Shown: positions 1 through 9,046, numbered from the stretch's first letter. The stretch is 32,129 bases of DNA from Actinomycetes bacterium (GCA_021793835.1 JAJYRZ010000008.1:1-32129); one strand, 5' to 3'. Made by a program: numbers and translations. Notes: a model not told the origin generated them from the letters alone.

Positions 1-1149
1 GCGCGCCACCTCCAGCAGCGCGTCGTCGTCGCCGTCGCCGGGCACCTCCGGTCCGCCGTGGCGGCCGTAGGACAGGCGCAGCAGTCCGGGCGCCTGCCGA
101 TCGATCCCGCCGCCCGGCGCGGCGGCGAGGTGCGGCCATTTCCGGCTCGACAGGGTGCAGGCCTTGGCGGCCAGGTCCTGGCCGGTCGTCGCGGCGAGCA
201 CCCCGGAGGCCGCGGGCAACGTATCGGCCCCTTCCACGGCGAGCGCCACCAGCGCCACCGAGGCGACCGGGATGCGGGCGGCCTCGGCGGCCGCGCCTGC
301 GGCCGGACCGGCCAGCAGTGCCGCGGCCTGCGGTGCGGGCACGGCCAGCACCACCGCGTCGGTCTCGCCGACCGGGTCGACCCGCCAGCCACGACCTGTG
401 CGGGTGAGCGCGGTGACCGCGGTATCGGTGATCACCCGGGCCCCGGCCGCGCGGATCAGCGCCTCGATGAGCGTGCGGTAGCCGCCGCGCAGCGCGCCGA
501 ACACCGGCGCCCCGCCCGCGGCGGGCCGATGCGCGGCCACGGCCGCGGACAGGCTCGGCGCCCCGCCGTCGAGCGCCGCTGCGAGCTGCGGCAGCGCGGC
601 GCGCAGCCCGATGCCGTCGGCCGGTCCGGAGTAGACCCCGCCGAGGAGCGGTTCGACCAGGGCGTGGACCACGGCCGGGCCGAAGCGGTCGGCCACCAGC
701 GCCCCGATCGACGGATCGGCGCCCGGGGCCCAATCGAGCGCTCGGGACCGTTCGGCGTCGATGCGGTCGCGCTCGGCCACGGTGAGCAGCCCCGCCAGGC
801 CGTCACCGGAGGCGGGCAGTCCCATCACGGTCCCGCCGGGCAGCGGCACCTGCCGTCCGCGCAGCCGGATCAGCGGCCGGAAGTCCCCGGGCGTGACCAC
901 CTGCGCGCTCAGGCCCAGTTCGGCCAGCAGCGCCGGCATCTCGGGCCGGCGCGCGACGAAGGCTTCCGCACCGACGTCGAACGCCCGGCCCGCCAGGTCC
1001 ACCGTGCGCAGCACCCCGCCGAGTCGGCGCGAGGCCTCCACGATCGTGATCTGCGCGCCGGGCCCGAACGTCCGGCGTACCCGGTGGGCGGCGGCCAGGC
1101 CGCTGATCCCACCGCCGACGACCGTGATGCGGGGGCCGGGCCCGCTCAC
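1..1149 (-). CDS. hemY: Protoporphyrinogen/coproporphyrinogen oxidase HemY (C-terminus outside window)
   Basis: FAD-dependent oxidase of late heme synthesis. In Actinobacteria this family (HemY/CgoX) is known to oxidise coproporphyrinogen III to coproporphyrin III in the coproporphyrin-dependent branch, at the membrane face. The protein starts [20 protein letters not shown]; the GGGISG at about residues 12-17 is the dinucleotide-binding loop for FAD, followed by an acidic residue at the end of strand 2 ([12 protein letters not shown]). 383 codons are present and the frame is open to base 1; family members are about 450 residues, so roughly 70 are missing. The GTG start overlaps the hemE stop (GTGA), indicating translational coupling in a hemE-hemY operon. 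From M. tuberculosis order, hemQ probably lies just beyond base 1 (inference). Confidence 0.93.
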   Translation of the reverse strand, partial: MSGPGPRITVVGGGISGLAAAHRVRRTFGPGAQITIVEASRRLGGVLRTVDLAGRAFDVGAEAFVARRPEMPALLAELGLSAQVVTPGDFRPLIRLRGRQVPLPGGTVMGLPASGDGLAGLLTVAERDRIDAERSRALDWAPGADPSIGALVADRFGPAVVHALVEPLLGGVYSGPADGIGLRAALPQLAAALDGGAPSLSAAVAAHRPAAGGAPVFGALRGGYRTLIEALIRAAGARVITDTAVTALTRTGRGWRVDPVGETDAVVLAVPAPQAAALLAGPAAGAAAEAARIPVASVALVALAVEGADTLPAASGVLAATTGQDLAAKACTLSSRKWPHLAAAPGGGIDRQAPGLLRLSYGRHGGPEVPGDGDDDALLEVAR

Positions 1150-2222
1150 CGGTCGTGCACGTGCGCGACCAGGCGGGTGATCGCATCGGCGTCGGTGTCG
1201 GGCAGCACCCCGTGGCCGAGGTTGAAGATGTGGCCGGTCGCGCCGAGCTCACGGGCCCGATCCGCCGCGGCCAGCACCAGATCGGCGCGGTCTGCCACCG
1301 TCTGCGCATCGGCGAACAGGGTCGCCGGATCCAGGTTGCCCTGCAGCACCATGCCCGGACCCACCCGGCGGGCGGCGTCGTCGAGCGGGATGCGCCAGTC
1401 CACCCCGATCACCTCGGTGCCCACCGAGGCCATGTCGGCCAGCAGCTCCCCGGTACCGACCCCGAAGTGGATGCGCGGCACGCCCGCATCGGCGACCGCG
1501 GCGAACACCCGCTCGGTGTAGGGGCGCACGAACTCCCGGTAGTCGGCCAGGGTCAGGGTGCCGGCCCAGGAGTCGAACAGCTGCACCGCGTCCACCCCGG
1601 CCGCCAGCTGGGCGCGCAGGGAGGTGATCGTGTCGATGGTCAGCCGGTCCATCAGCCGGTGCCAGATCTCGGGGGCGCCGAACATCATCGCCTTGGTGCG
1701 CTCGTGGTTACGGCTCGGTCCGCCCTCGACCAGGTAGGAGGCCAGGGTGAACGGGGCTCCGGCGAAACCGATCAGCGGGGTGGTGCCCAGTTCGGTCAGC
1801 AGCAGGCCGATCGCCTCGGAGACCGGGGCGACCTGGTCGGCGTCCAGGGCCGGCAGCGCGTCGACCTGTGCGGCGCTGCGCACCGGCTCGTCGACCACCG
1901 GGCCGACCCCGGGGACGATGTCCAGGCCGACCCCGGCCGCCTTGAGCGGCACGACGATGTCGGAGAACAGGATCGCCGCGTCCACGTCGTGGCGCCGGAC
2001 CGGCTGGGCGGTGACCTCGCACACCAGTGCCGGATCGAAGCACGACTCCAGCATGTTCGTGCCGGCCCGGATCTCGCGGTACTCCGGCAGCGAGCGTCCG
2101 GCCTGACGCATGAACCACACCGGGGTGCGGCTGGGGGTGGCGCCGCGCGCGGCGGCCAGGAACGGGGCGTCGGTCAGGTCACGGCGGACCTCGGCGCCCA
2201 GCGCAGCGGGGATCTCGGTCAT
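1146..2222 (-). CDS. hemE: Uroporphyrinogen III decarboxylase
   Basis: Removes the four acetate carboxyls of uroporphyrinogen III to give coproporphyrinogen III in the cytoplasm. The 358-residue product has the normal family length. The signature [11 protein letters not shown] lies at residues 39-49, and the FSDI motif carrying the substrate-binding aspartate is at about 87-90. An ATG at 2222 is chosen because AAGGAG stands 8 nt upstream and the following MTEIPAALG leads straight into the family domain; earlier in-frame starts would add basic, low-complexity residues. The gene is first in an operon with hemY (4-nt overlap). A short open frame of 11 codons ends on the hemE start (ATGA overlap), see separate entry. 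Family assignment is secure. Confidence 0.97.
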   Translation of the reverse strand: MTEIPAALGAEVRRDLTDAPFLAAARGATPSRTPVWFMRQAGRSLPEYREIRAGTNMLESCFDPALVCEVTAQPVRRHDVDAAILFSDIVVPLKAAGVGLDIVPGVGPVVDEPVRSAAQVDALPALDADQVAPVSEAIGLLLTELGTTPLIGFAGAPFTLASYLVEGGPSRNHERTKAMMFGAPEIWHRLMDRLTIDTITSLRAQLAAGVDAVQLFDSWAGTLTLADYREFVRPYTERVFAAVADAGVPRIHFGVGTGELLADMASVGTEVIGVDWRIPLDDAARRVGPGMVLQGNLDPATLFADAQTVADRADLVLAAADRARELGATGHIFNLGHGVLPDTDADAITRLVAHVHDR

Positions 2223-2254
2223 CGATCGGTCTCCTTGAAAACGGCGGTGCGCAT
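2219..2254 (-). CDS. Candidate 11-residue leader peptide overlapping the hemE start
   Basis: ATG at 2254 opens [11 protein letters not shown] and ends in a TGA that overlaps the hemE ATG as ATGA. The hemE ribosome binding site (AAGGAG) lies inside this mini-ORF, so a ribosome reading it would cover and then release on the hemE start. A GGAGGAG sits about 13 nt before the ATG, rather far. The same frame stays open further upstream with in-frame GTG codons, so the true start could be earlier. It lies within the roughly 97-nt leader expected from the -10 box at 2326-2331. Expression is not shown by sequence; this is an inference from geometry. Confidence 0.3.
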   Translation of the reverse strand: MRTAVFKETDR

Positions 2255-2325
2255 CGGTCCGGTCCGCTCCTCCCGCACCGCCGTCGGGACACGCACCTTC
2301 GCCGCTCGGTCGGCGACGGCCGCCA

Positions 2326-2331
2326 AGGGTA
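2326..2331 (-). promoter_or_regulatory. Putative -10 box of hemE-hemY
   Basis: TACCCT on the minus strand fits the actinobacterial TANNNT -10 pattern. Transcription would begin near 2319, giving a leader of about 97 nt that contains the mini-ORF at 2219-2254. No clear -35 is visible. Confidence 0.4.
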
Positions 2332-2388
2332 GCCAGATTTCCGGGGCCGCGACCGGCGCGCCTCCCCACCTCGGCCGACCCACCGGTC

Positions 2389-2394
2389 TAGCGT
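2389..2394 (+). promoter_or_regulatory. Putative -10 box of DUF3000 gene (leaderless)
   Basis: TAGCGT lies 7 nt before the GTG at 2402, placing the likely transcription start at or one base before the start codon. No Shine-Dalgarno sequence is present, which fits a leaderless mRNA. Confidence 0.45.
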
Positions 2395-2401
2395 CCCGTT
2401 T

Positions 2402-2977
2402 GTGACCACTTCCGAGCCTTCGGCACAGCCCGCCGCTTTTCGTGACGCCGTCGCCTCGATGGACGCCGCCCGCGTCCGGCCCGAGATCGTCGTCGGGCCG
2501 ATCCGGCCGCCCGGGCGCCTGGCCCCCTACAGTCACGCCCTCGGCGCGGAGGTCAGCGCGGCCGAACCCGGCGATCCCGAACGCACCGTCACCAGCGCGT
2601 TCGGCCGGCTGATCCTGCTGCACGATCCGGACGGCGGTGAGGGCTGGGGCGGGACGTTCCGCCTGGTCGCCTACATCCAGACCGAGGTCGAATCCGCGCA
2701 GGCCGTCGACCCGCTGCTGCCCGAGGTCGCCTGGAGTTGGCTGACCGAGGCCCTCGAGGCGCGCCGGACCGCCCGCGATGCGCTCGGCGGCACCGTCACC
2801 GCGACCGGGTCGATGCGGTTCGGTGACATCGGCGGTCCCGAGCGGGCGCACCAGCTCGAGCTGCGGGCCTCGTGGACGGCGCTGGAGACCGACCTGACCG
2901 CGCACGTCGAGGCGTTCGCCGACCTGTTGGCCTCGGCCTCCGGGTTGCCGCCGGTCGGGGTCACCGCGCTGGGCTGA
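2402..2977 (+). CDS. DUF3000 family protein
   Basis: A 191-residue soluble protein of the DUF3000 family (related to M. tuberculosis Rv2680, judged from memory of sequence and position between hemE and the RNase D gene). No catalytic motif, signal peptide or membrane segment is visible. It starts MTTSEPSAQPAAFRDAVAS, with GTG as initiator and no ribosome binding site; a -10 box directly upstream suggests leaderless translation. The function is unknown. Its 3' end overlaps the convergent lipase gene by 17 bp (2961-2977), with no room for a separate terminator. Confidence 0.85.
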   Translation: MTTSEPSAQPAAFRDAVASMDAARVRPEIVVGPIRPPGRLAPYSHALGAEVSAAEPGDPERTVTSAFGRLILLHDPDGGEGWGGTFRLVAYIQTEVESAQAVDPLLPEVAWSWLTEALEARRTARDALGGTVTATGSMRFGDIGGPERAHQLELRASWTALETDLTAHVEAFADLLASASGLPPVGVTALG

Positions 2978-4217
2978 CCCCCTCCGCCACCCGCCCCGCC
3001 TGCTCGCGCACCGCGGCCAGGAACCGCTCGGTGTAGGCGACGACGGGGATCGTGCGCGAGGACAGGAACACCTCGAAGGCGTGCTGGGCGCCGGCGAGCT
3101 CGGCGTAGCAGACCGGCGCCTGGGACACTTCGCGCAGTCGCCGGACGAACTCGCGTGCCTCGGCCACCGGGACCAGCGAATCGAACTTCCCGTGCACCAC
3201 CAGCATCGGCGGGGCGTCGGCGCGCAGCCGCGCCAGCGGGGACGCGGCCCGGTAGTCCTCCGGGTAGCGGGCGCCTTTGCCGAGCACCAGCTTCGACAGC
3301 GCCGAACGCACCCGGGCGACGGTGTTGGGGATCTTCGTCTCGCCTTCGAAGTCGTAGACCCCGTAGAAGGGCACCGCGGCCTGCACCGAGGTGTCGACGT
3401 CTTCGAAACCGGGCTGATACTGCGGATCGTTCGCGGTCAGCGCCGTCATCGCGGTCAGGTGTCCGCCGGCCGAACCGCCGGTGACGGCCAGAAACGACGG
3501 GTCCGCCCCGATCTCCTCCGCGTTCTCCCGGATCCAGGCGATGGCGCGCTTGACCGCGATCAGATGCTCGGGCCACACGGCCTTGGGCGAGAGCGGATAG
3601 TTGATCGCCACGCACACCCAGCCGCGCGAGGCCAGATGCTGCATCAGCGGCAGCCCCTGCTGCCGCTTGTCGCCGATCACCCAGCCGCCGCCGTGGATCT
3701 GCAGCAGCACCGGCGCGCCCGGCGGGGTGTCGGCGCTGCGGTAGACGTCCAAGGTGGTGCGGCGCCCACCCGGTGCGTACTGCCGGTTCCCGATCCGCGT
3801 CACCCCCGGCAGGGTCATCCGGAACGGGTTGACCAGTCGGCGCCAGGGCACCGCCCGATCCACCGGCCCGAGCCGATCGTCCAGGTCGGCCACGGCCTGC
3901 GCGCCGAGCCCCTCGGCCAGCGCCCGGTCCATCGTCTCGGCCGCCGTGCGCGCGATGCGCAGCGCCGCCCCGAGCCCGACCAGCGAGCCGGCACCGAGCG
4001 CCAGGCCGATCCTGGACCTGCGGTCGGTCAGGCCGTGACGGGCCAGGTGGACGGTGTTGTCCACGGCCGCGGCCGCCATCAGCTGCGGGGCGAGCTCACC
4101 GGCCAGCCAGCCGGAGAAGAAGCTCACCGGCGACAGCGGCATGCCCGGTAGCGGGCGCAGCACGTTGGCGGTCACTGCCGCGAGCGCGGCCTGGCGGAGG
4201 AGGTATCGGTCGGGCAT
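2961..4217 (-). CDS. Alpha/beta hydrolase, hormone-sensitive-lipase (LipC/LipU-like) type
   Basis: Carboxylesterase/lipase of the HSL (alpha/beta hydrolase 3) family, 418 residues. Residues 175-179 are the oxyanion HGGGW motif, Ser249 sits in GGSAGG (247-252), and Asp346 (HGKFDSLV) and His379 (GAQHAF) complete the triad. An N-terminal extension of about 130 residues precedes the catalytic domain, as in mycobacterial LipC-type esterases, and contains apolar stretches that may associate with membrane. The start MPDRYLLRQA is chosen because TACCGT lies 6 nt upstream, giving a leaderless start at 4217; longer frames upstream look non-coding. It is divergent from an acyltransferase of storage-lipid type, which suggests acyl-glycerol or wax ester substrates; the substrate is inference. 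Confidence 0.9.
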   Translation of the reverse strand: MPDRYLLRQAALAAVTANVLRPLPGMPLSPVSFFSGWLAGELAPQLMAAAAVDNTVHLARHGLTDRRSRIGLALGAGSLVGLGAALRIARTAAETMDRALAEGLGAQAVADLDDRLGPVDRAVPWRRLVNPFRMTLPGVTRIGNRQYAPGGRRTTLDVYRSADTPPGAPVLLQIHGGGWVIGDKRQQGLPLMQHLASRGWVCVAINYPLSPKAVWPEHLIAVKRAIAWIRENAEEIGADPSFLAVTGGSAGGHLTAMTALTANDPQYQPGFEDVDTSVQAAVPFYGVYDFEGETKIPNTVARVRSALSKLVLGKGARYPEDYRAASPLARLRADAPPMLVVHGKFDSLVPVAEAREFVRRLREVSQAPVCYAELAGAQHAFEVFLSSRTIPVVAYTERFLAAVREQAGRVAEGVSPAR

Positions 4218-4223
4218 GCCTCG

Positions 4224-4229
4224 ACGGTA
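4224..4229 (-). promoter_or_regulatory. Putative -10 box of the lipase gene (leaderless)
   Basis: Minus-strand TACCGT is followed by CGAGGC and then ATG at 4217, so the transcription start should coincide with the start codon. Nearly the same 15 bases occur before the khtT-like gene (25081-25095). Confidence 0.5.
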
Positions 4230-4319
4230 ACCGGAACCGCGGTGCGATTCGAGGTCTCCGGCGACTCGACCCCCGCGCGGCATTACCGATTCGGTGGACC
4301 CGCCGATCCGCGCGCGGGT

Positions 4320-4325
4320 TACGAT
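4320..4325 (+). promoter_or_regulatory. Putative -10 box of the WS/DGAT gene (near-leaderless)
   Basis: TACGAT is followed by 7 nt and the ATG at 4333. No ribosome binding site is present between them. Together with the lipase box this makes a 115-bp divergent control region. Confidence 0.45.
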
Positions 4326-4332
4326 CCACACC

Positions 4333-5748
4333 ATGGAACGCCTCAGTGGTCTGGATGCCAGTTTCCTGTATCTGGAGACCTCGTCACAGTTGCTGCATGT
4401 CTGTGGGTTGATCAAGGTCGACCCCGACACCGTCGAGGGCGGCTACACCTTCGACAAGATGAAAGCCGAGCTCGCACGGCGGATGGCCGCGATGCCCGGC
4501 TTCCGGCGCAAGCTGCAGGACTCGTTTTTGAACCTGGACCACCCCGTGTGGGTCGATGCCGACGACTTCAACATCGACCACCACTTCCACCGGGTCGCCG
4601 TGCCCGCCCCCGGTGACGACGCCGAACTGTCGCGTATGGCCGCGGACATCGCCGGCAAGCCGCTCAACCGCACCCGCCCGCTGTGGGAGATGTGGGTGAT
4701 CGAGAACCTGGCCGACGGCAACATCGCGATCATGTCGAAGATGCACCACGCCACCGTGGACGGCATCACCGGCGCGAACATGATGTCGCAACTGTGCGGG
4801 CTGACCCCGGAGGCGCCGCCCAACGATCCCGAGCTGGTCGCCCAGGGCTCGGGCGGGGCCAACACGGTCTCGCTCGCCGCCGAAGGGGTGTTCAACTTCG
4901 CCCGCCGTCCGCTGAGGCTGCTGCAGATCCTGCCCGAGACCGTGGCCGTGGTGCCGCGCTGGATCGGCCGGGCCCGCCGCGGCCGGGCGATGCCGACCCC
5001 GTTCAGCGCCCCGCGCACCCGGTTCAACGCGACCATCACCGCGGCCCGCTCGATCGCCTACGACCAGGTCTCGCTCGACGATGTGAAGAAGGTCAAGAAC
5101 GTCTTCGGCACCAAGGTCAACGACGTGGTGCTGGCCATGGTCGCAGGCGGCCTGCGCAAGTACCTCGAATCCCACGACGAGCTGCCCGAGACCCCGCTGG
5201 TGGGCATGATCCCGGTCTCGGTGCACGGCCAGTCCGATCGGCCCGGCACCAACCAGGTCACCGGCATGTTCACCGACCTGGCCACCAACATCGACGATCC
5301 GGTCGCCCGGCTGCGCTACATCGCCGATCACACCGACATCGCCAAGGAGCACAAGGACGCCATCAGCGCCTCGCTGATGCAGGACTGGGCCACCTTCGCC
5401 AGCCCCAACACCTTCGGTCTGGCCATGCGCGCCTACGCCCGGCTGCGCCTGCCCGACCGGCACCCGGTGGTGCACAACCTGGGCATCTCCAACGTGCCGG
5501 GCCCGCCGTTCCCGCTGTACTTCCTGGGCGCGAAGATCACCGCGATGTACCCGCTCGGCCCGGTCTTCCACGGGGCGGGACTCAACGTCACGGTGATGTC
5601 GCTCGACGGCAAGCTCAACGTCGGGCTCATCGCGGCCAAGGAACTGGCCCCGGACCTGTGGAACCTGGTCGAGTCGATGGTCGAGGCGCTGGGCGACCTG
5701 GTCGCCGCCGCCGATGCGGCCGAGACCGCAGACCAGATCAGCGGTTGA
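4333..5748 (+). CDS. Wax ester synthase/diacylglycerol acyltransferase (WS/DGAT)
   Basis: Bifunctional acyltransferase of storage-lipid synthesis, transferring acyl-CoA to diacylglycerol or a fatty alcohol. The 471-residue product has the usual family length. The catalytic HHxxxDG motif is HHATVDG at residues 138-144, preceded by the conserved PLW motif (RTRPLWEMWVIE, 116-118). The C-terminal half carries the usual NDVVLAMVAGGLR segment of the family. The start MERLSGLDASFLYLET is the canonical N-terminus and the -10 box just upstream argues for a leaderless start; a longer frame starting at 4294 is not needed. The RNase D gene begins inside its stop codon. Actinobacterial genomes usually carry several paralogues, so this may be one of many. 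Confidence 0.95.
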   Translation: MERLSGLDASFLYLETSSQLLHVCGLIKVDPDTVEGGYTFDKMKAELARRMAAMPGFRRKLQDSFLNLDHPVWVDADDFNIDHHFHRVAVPAPGDDAELSRMAADIAGKPLNRTRPLWEMWVIENLADGNIAIMSKMHHATVDGITGANMMSQLCGLTPEAPPNDPELVAQGSGGANTVSLAAEGVFNFARRPLRLLQILPETVAVVPRWIGRARRGRAMPTPFSAPRTRFNATITAARSIAYDQVSLDDVKKVKNVFGTKVNDVVLAMVAGGLRKYLESHDELPETPLVGMIPVSVHGQSDRPGTNQVTGMFTDLATNIDDPVARLRYIADHTDIAKEHKDAISASLMQDWATFASPNTFGLAMRAYARLRLPDRHPVVHNLGISNVPGPPFPLYFLGAKITAMYPLGPVFHGAGLNVTVMSLDGKLNVGLIAAKELAPDLWNLVESMVEALGDLVAAADAAETADQISG

Positions 5749-6971
5749 CCCCGGACGTCACACCACTGCCGGCACCCCGCGAGGGCGTGCCGGCAGTGGT
5801 GTCCACCGACCGTGAACTCGCGGCCGCGGTCGACCGGCTGGCCGCCGGCACCGGACCGGTGGCCGTGGACACCGAACGCGCCTCGGGCTTCCGCTACCAC
5901 CAGCGCGCCTATCTGGTGCAGCTGCGGCGGGCCGGTTCGGGCACCGTGCTGCTCGACCCCGTCGCCGTCGACGACGTGTCCGCGCTGGCCGATCTGCTCG
6001 GCGGGCTGGAGTGGATCCTGCACGCCGCCGATCAGGACCTGCCGGCGCTCGCCGAACTCGGCATGGCCCCGGACTGGTTGTTCGACACCGAACTGGCCGG
6101 TCGCCTCCTCGGCTACGAGCGGGTGAACCTGGCGGCCCTGATCGCCGCCGAACTCGGTTACGGACTGGCCAAGGGCCACGGCGCCGCAGACTGGTCCAAA
6201 CGTCCCTTACCGGCCGACTGGCTGAACTACGCGGCGCTCGACGTCGAGCTGCTCATCGAGCTGCGCGAAGCGCAGATCAAACGGCTCGCCGCCGAGGGCA
6301 AGATGGAGTGGGCGGCCCAGGAGTTCGAGTACGTGCGCACGGCCCCTCCCCCGGCCCCGCAGACCGACCGGTGGCGTCGGACCTCGAAGCTGCACACCGT
6401 GCGCGGGGCCCGGAAGCTGGCTGCGGTGCGCGAACTGTGGCACGCCCGTGACGATCTGGCCCGCGAGCTCGACCGCGCGCCGGGCCGGGTGCTGCCCGAT
6501 TCGGCGATCATCGACGCGGCCGTGCGCGATCCGCTCACGGTCGAGGAGCTGACCGAACTGCCGGTGTTCAGCGGTCCGCGCCAGCGGCGCCGGGCACCGG
6601 TGTGGTCGGCTGCGCTGGCCCGGGCCCGGGCCCTGCCCGAATCGGAGCTGCCGCGCAAAGAGGCGGCCCCGTCCGGTCCTCCGCCGCCGAACCGCTGGAA
6701 GCGGTCCTCGCCCGAGGCCGCGGAGCGGTTGACGGTGGTGCGCGCCGAACTCGAGCGGGTCGGCGACGAGGTGACGGTGCCGCCGGAGAATCTGTTGGCC
6801 CCGCGCCTGGTGCGCCGATTGGGCTGGGAGGGCCTGCCCGCCCCGGTGGCCGGCGGCGGAGAGGACCCGGTCGATCGGCTCGACCGGATGCTCGCCGAGG
6901 CCGGTGCCCGGCCGTGGCAGCGCGCGCTGACCGCCGCACCGTTGGCCGCGGCGCTGGACTCCGTCACCTAA
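5745..6971 (+). CDS. rnd: Ribonuclease D (DEDD exonuclease with HRDC domain)
   Basis: 3'-5' exoribonuclease acting on tRNA precursors and other RNAs; 408 residues. The DEDD metal-binding residues are visible: VAVDTERASG (D and E), the AADQDLPAL aspartate and the LNYAALDVELL tyrosine/aspartate. A helical HRDC region (from WRRTSKLHTVRG onward, about residues 205-285) follows, plus a basic C-terminal half, as in actinobacterial homologues. The start is uncertain: TTG at 5745 overlaps the acyltransferase stop (TTGA) and keeps the TPLPAPREGVP segment, which resembles the conserved N-terminus of actinobacterial RNase D. GTG codons at 5787, 5796 and 5799 are alternatives. A long hairpin sits in this 5' region (5760-5802). 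Confidence 0.9.
   Translation: MTPDVTPLPAPREGVPAVVSTDRELAAAVDRLAAGTGPVAVDTERASGFRYHQRAYLVQLRRAGSGTVLLDPVAVDDVSALADLLGGLEWILHAADQDLPALAELGMAPDWLFDTELAGRLLGYERVNLAALIAAELGYGLAKGHGAADWSKRPLPADWLNYAALDVELLIELREAQIKRLAAEGKMEWAAQEFEYVRTAPPPAPQTDRWRRTSKLHTVRGARKLAAVRELWHARDDLARELDRAPGRVLPDSAIIDAAVRDPLTVEELTELPVFSGPRQRRRAPVWSAALARARALPESELPRKEAAPSGPPPPNRWKRSSPEAAERLTVVRAELERVGDEVTVPPENLLAPRLVRRLGWEGLPAPVAGGGEDPVDRLDRMLAEAGARPWQRALTAAPLAAALDSVT
5760..5802 (+). other. Long inverted repeat (19-bp stem) at the 5' end of the RNase D gene
   Basis: Arms 5760-5775 and 5787-5802 are perfectly complementary over 16 bp. Inside them CCC (5776-5778) pairs with GGG (5783-5785), with one bulged C and a GCGA loop of the GNRA class. 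It begins 12 nt after the WS/DGAT stop and 15 nt after the proposed TTG start. It could be a terminator or processing site of the upstream gene, or control translation of RNase D. Confidence 0.75.
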
Positions 6972-6987
6972 GCCCCGGACTCACCGC

Positions 6988-7031
6988 ATACGTGGGCCGC
7001 GGGGCGGTCGCGCCCCGCGGTCGTCACGTAT
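6988..7031. terminator. Bidirectional hairpin terminator between RNase D and dxs
   Basis: Outer arms 6988-6994 and 7025-7031 (ATACGTG/CACGTAT) enclose a perfect 10-bp stem, 6997-7006 with 7011-7020, closed by a GTCG loop. It lies between two convergent genes. No T tract follows on either side, as is common for actinobacterial terminators. Confidence 0.7.
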
Positions 7032-7070
7032 CTGCCGTCTGCCTCCCGCCCCGCCCCGGCGCGGTGAGTG

Positions 7071-8999
7071 CTACGCGATCTCGGCGCTGCTGAGCGCAGC
7101 CTCGAGGGCGCCGGTCTGATCGATCCGGGCGAATCGGCCCGCGATGTCGCGGGCGAGCCCGTCACCGGTCAGGCCGAGGCGTTCGAGGATGGCACCGCGA
7201 TCGGCGTGGTCGAGGAACTCCTGCGGCACCCCGCGCACCAGCACCGGCACGTCGACCTCCGCGTCCTGCAGGGCGGCCGAGATCGAGGAGCCGATCCCCC
7301 CGTGCACCCCACCGTCCTCGACGGTGACCACCAGGCGGTGGCGGCGGGCCGCATCGGTGACCTCGGCGGGCACGGGCAGCACCCAGCGCGGGTCGATCAC
7401 GGTCACCCGCAGGCCCTGGCGGGTGAGCTGCTCGGCCGCGGCGAGCCCGCGCGCGGCGAAACTGCCGATGGTCACGATCAGCACGTCCGCCGGGCCGACG
7501 TCGTCGGGTTCGGCGAGCACGTCGACCGTGCCCTGGCGGCGCAGGGCCGGCACCGCGGCGGGCACCGCGCCCTTGGGGAACCGGATCGCCGACGGTCCGT
7601 CGGTGATCGCCAGCGACTCGTCGAGCTCCTCGGTCAGGGTGTCGGCATCACGCGGGGCGGCGATGCGCATGCCCGGCACGATGCCCATCAGCGACATGTC
7701 CCACACGCCGTTGTGCGAGGCCCCGTCGGTGCCGGTGACACCGGAGCGGTCGAGCACGAGTGTGACGGGCTGGTCGAGCAGGGCCGCGTCCATCAGCAGC
7801 TGGTCGAAGGCCCGGTTCAGAAACGTCGAGTAGACCGCGACGACCGGCTTGAGTCCGCCGAGGGCGAGCCCGGCGGCCGAGGCCACCGCATGCTGTTCGG
7901 CGATGCCGACGTCGAAGAACCGGTCCGGGAAGCGCTGGGCGAACGGGGTCAGCCCGGTCGGTCCGGGCATGGCCGCGGTGATCGCCACGATGTCCTCGCG
8001 CTCGGCGGCGCGGGCGATCAGATGGTCGGAGAACACCGAGGTCCAGTCCGGTTTGGGTGCCGACTTCGGCTTACCGGTGACCGGATCGATCACCCCGGTG
8101 GCGTGCATCTGGTCGGCCTCGTCGTTCTCGGCCGGCGCATAGCCCATGCCCTTGCGGGTGACCGCGTGCACGATGACCGGGCCGCCGAACTCCTTGGCCC
8201 GGCGCAGCGCGTCCTCCATCGCCGGCAGGTCGTGGCCGTCGATCGGCCCGAAGTACTTCAGCCCCAGGTCGGTGAACAGCACCTGCGGGTTGATCATGTC
8301 CTTGAACCCGGCCTTGACCCCGTGCAGCACCTTGTAGGCGGCCTCCCCGACCACCGGGGTGGAGCGCACCACCTTGCGGCCCGACTCCAGGGCCCGCTCG
8401 TAGCCGGGCTGCAGCCGCAGCCCCGCCAGATGCTGGGCGACCCCGCCGATGGTGGGCGCATAGGACCGTCCGTTGTCGTTGACCACCACCACCAGGGAGC
8501 GGTCGGCGCCGTCGGCGATGTTGTTCAGCGCCTCCCAACACATGCCGCCGGTCAGCGCGCCGTCACCGACCACGGCGACCACGGACCGTTCGGACCGGCC
8601 GGTGAGCTGATGGGCCTTGGCCAACCCGTCGGCGTACGACAGGGCGGCAGAGGCGTGCGAGGACTCGGCCCAGTCGTGCGCGGACTCGGCCCGGCACGGG
8701 TAGCCGGACAGCCCGCCCTCCTGGCGCAACTGATCGAATCCGTCCTTGCGGCCGGTGACGATCTTGTGCACATAGCTCTGGTGGCCGGTGTCGAAGACGA
8801 TCGGTTCGGTGGGCGAGTCGAACACCCGGTGCAGGGCGAGGGTCAGTTCGACCACACCGAGGTTCGGGCCCAGATGCCCACCGGTGGCCGCCACCTTGTC
8901 GATCAGAAACTGACGGATCTCCGCAGCGAGGGCGACCATCTCATCCGAGGTCAGTCCGCGCAGATCCGCCGGGCTCTGAACGCGGTCGAGCACGTTCAT
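7071..8999 (-). CDS. dxs: 1-deoxy-D-xylulose-5-phosphate synthase
   Basis: First enzyme of the MEP isoprenoid pathway: thiamine-diphosphate-dependent condensation of pyruvate with glyceraldehyde 3-phosphate. The 642-residue product has the family length. The cofactor motif GDGALTGG (residues 145-152) with the downstream NDN, the N-terminal [17 protein letters not shown], and [13 protein letters not shown] of the pyrimidine-binding domain are all present. The ATG at 8999 has a GGGAGGGA ribosome binding site about 9 nt upstream. A TAGACT -10 box at 9041-9046 suggests its own promoter, although readthrough from the methyltransferase gene 100 bp upstream is possible. The product supplies precursors for polyprenyl-phosphate, menaquinone and carotenoids. 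Confidence 0.97.
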   Translation of the reverse strand: MNVLDRVQSPADLRGLTSDEMVALAAEIRQFLIDKVAATGGHLGPNLGVVELTLALHRVFDSPTEPIVFDTGHQSYVHKIVTGRKDGFDQLRQEGGLSGYPCRAESAHDWAESSHASAALSYADGLAKAHQLTGRSERSVVAVVGDGALTGGMCWEALNNIADGADRSLVVVVNDNGRSYAPTIGGVAQHLAGLRLQPGYERALESGRKVVRSTPVVGEAAYKVLHGVKAGFKDMINPQVLFTDLGLKYFGPIDGHDLPAMEDALRRAKEFGGPVIVHAVTRKGMGYAPAENDEADQMHATGVIDPVTGKPKSAPKPDWTSVFSDHLIARAAEREDIVAITAAMPGPTGLTPFAQRFPDRFFDVGIAEQHAVASAAGLALGGLKPVVAVYSTFLNRAFDQLLMDAALLDQPVTLVLDRSGVTGTDGASHNGVWDMSLMGIVPGMRIAAPRDADTLTEELDESLAITDGPSAIRFPKGAVPAAVPALRRQGTVDVLAEPDDVGPADVLIVTIGSFAARGLAAAEQLTRQGLRVTVIDPRWVLPVPAEVTDAARRHRLVVTVEDGGVHGGIGSSISAALQDAEVDVPVLVRGVPQEFLDHADRGAILERLGLTGDGLARDIAGRFARIDQTGALEAALSSAEIA

Positions 9000-9040
9000 C
9001 AGTGCCGTCCCTCCCTTGGCTCACCGGGTCGTGTCGTCAC

Positions 9041-9046
9041 AGTCTA
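9041..9046 (-). promoter_or_regulatory. Putative -10 box of dxs
   Basis: Minus-strand TAGACT (TANNNT) would start transcription near 9034, giving a leader of about 34 nt containing the GGGAGGGA ribosome binding site. No convincing -35. Confidence 0.4.

Noticed and set aside
58-1521. Long open frame on the plus strand antisense to hemY and hemE
   Set aside because: Low-complexity Arg/Gly/Pro composition and no recognisable domain; such antisense frames are expected in GC-rich DNA opposite real genes.
4683-5744. N-terminal extension of the RNase D frame through the WS/DGAT gene
   Set aside because: The frame is open upstream only by chance; the WS/DGAT motifs are in another frame and the RNase D family begins near 5745.
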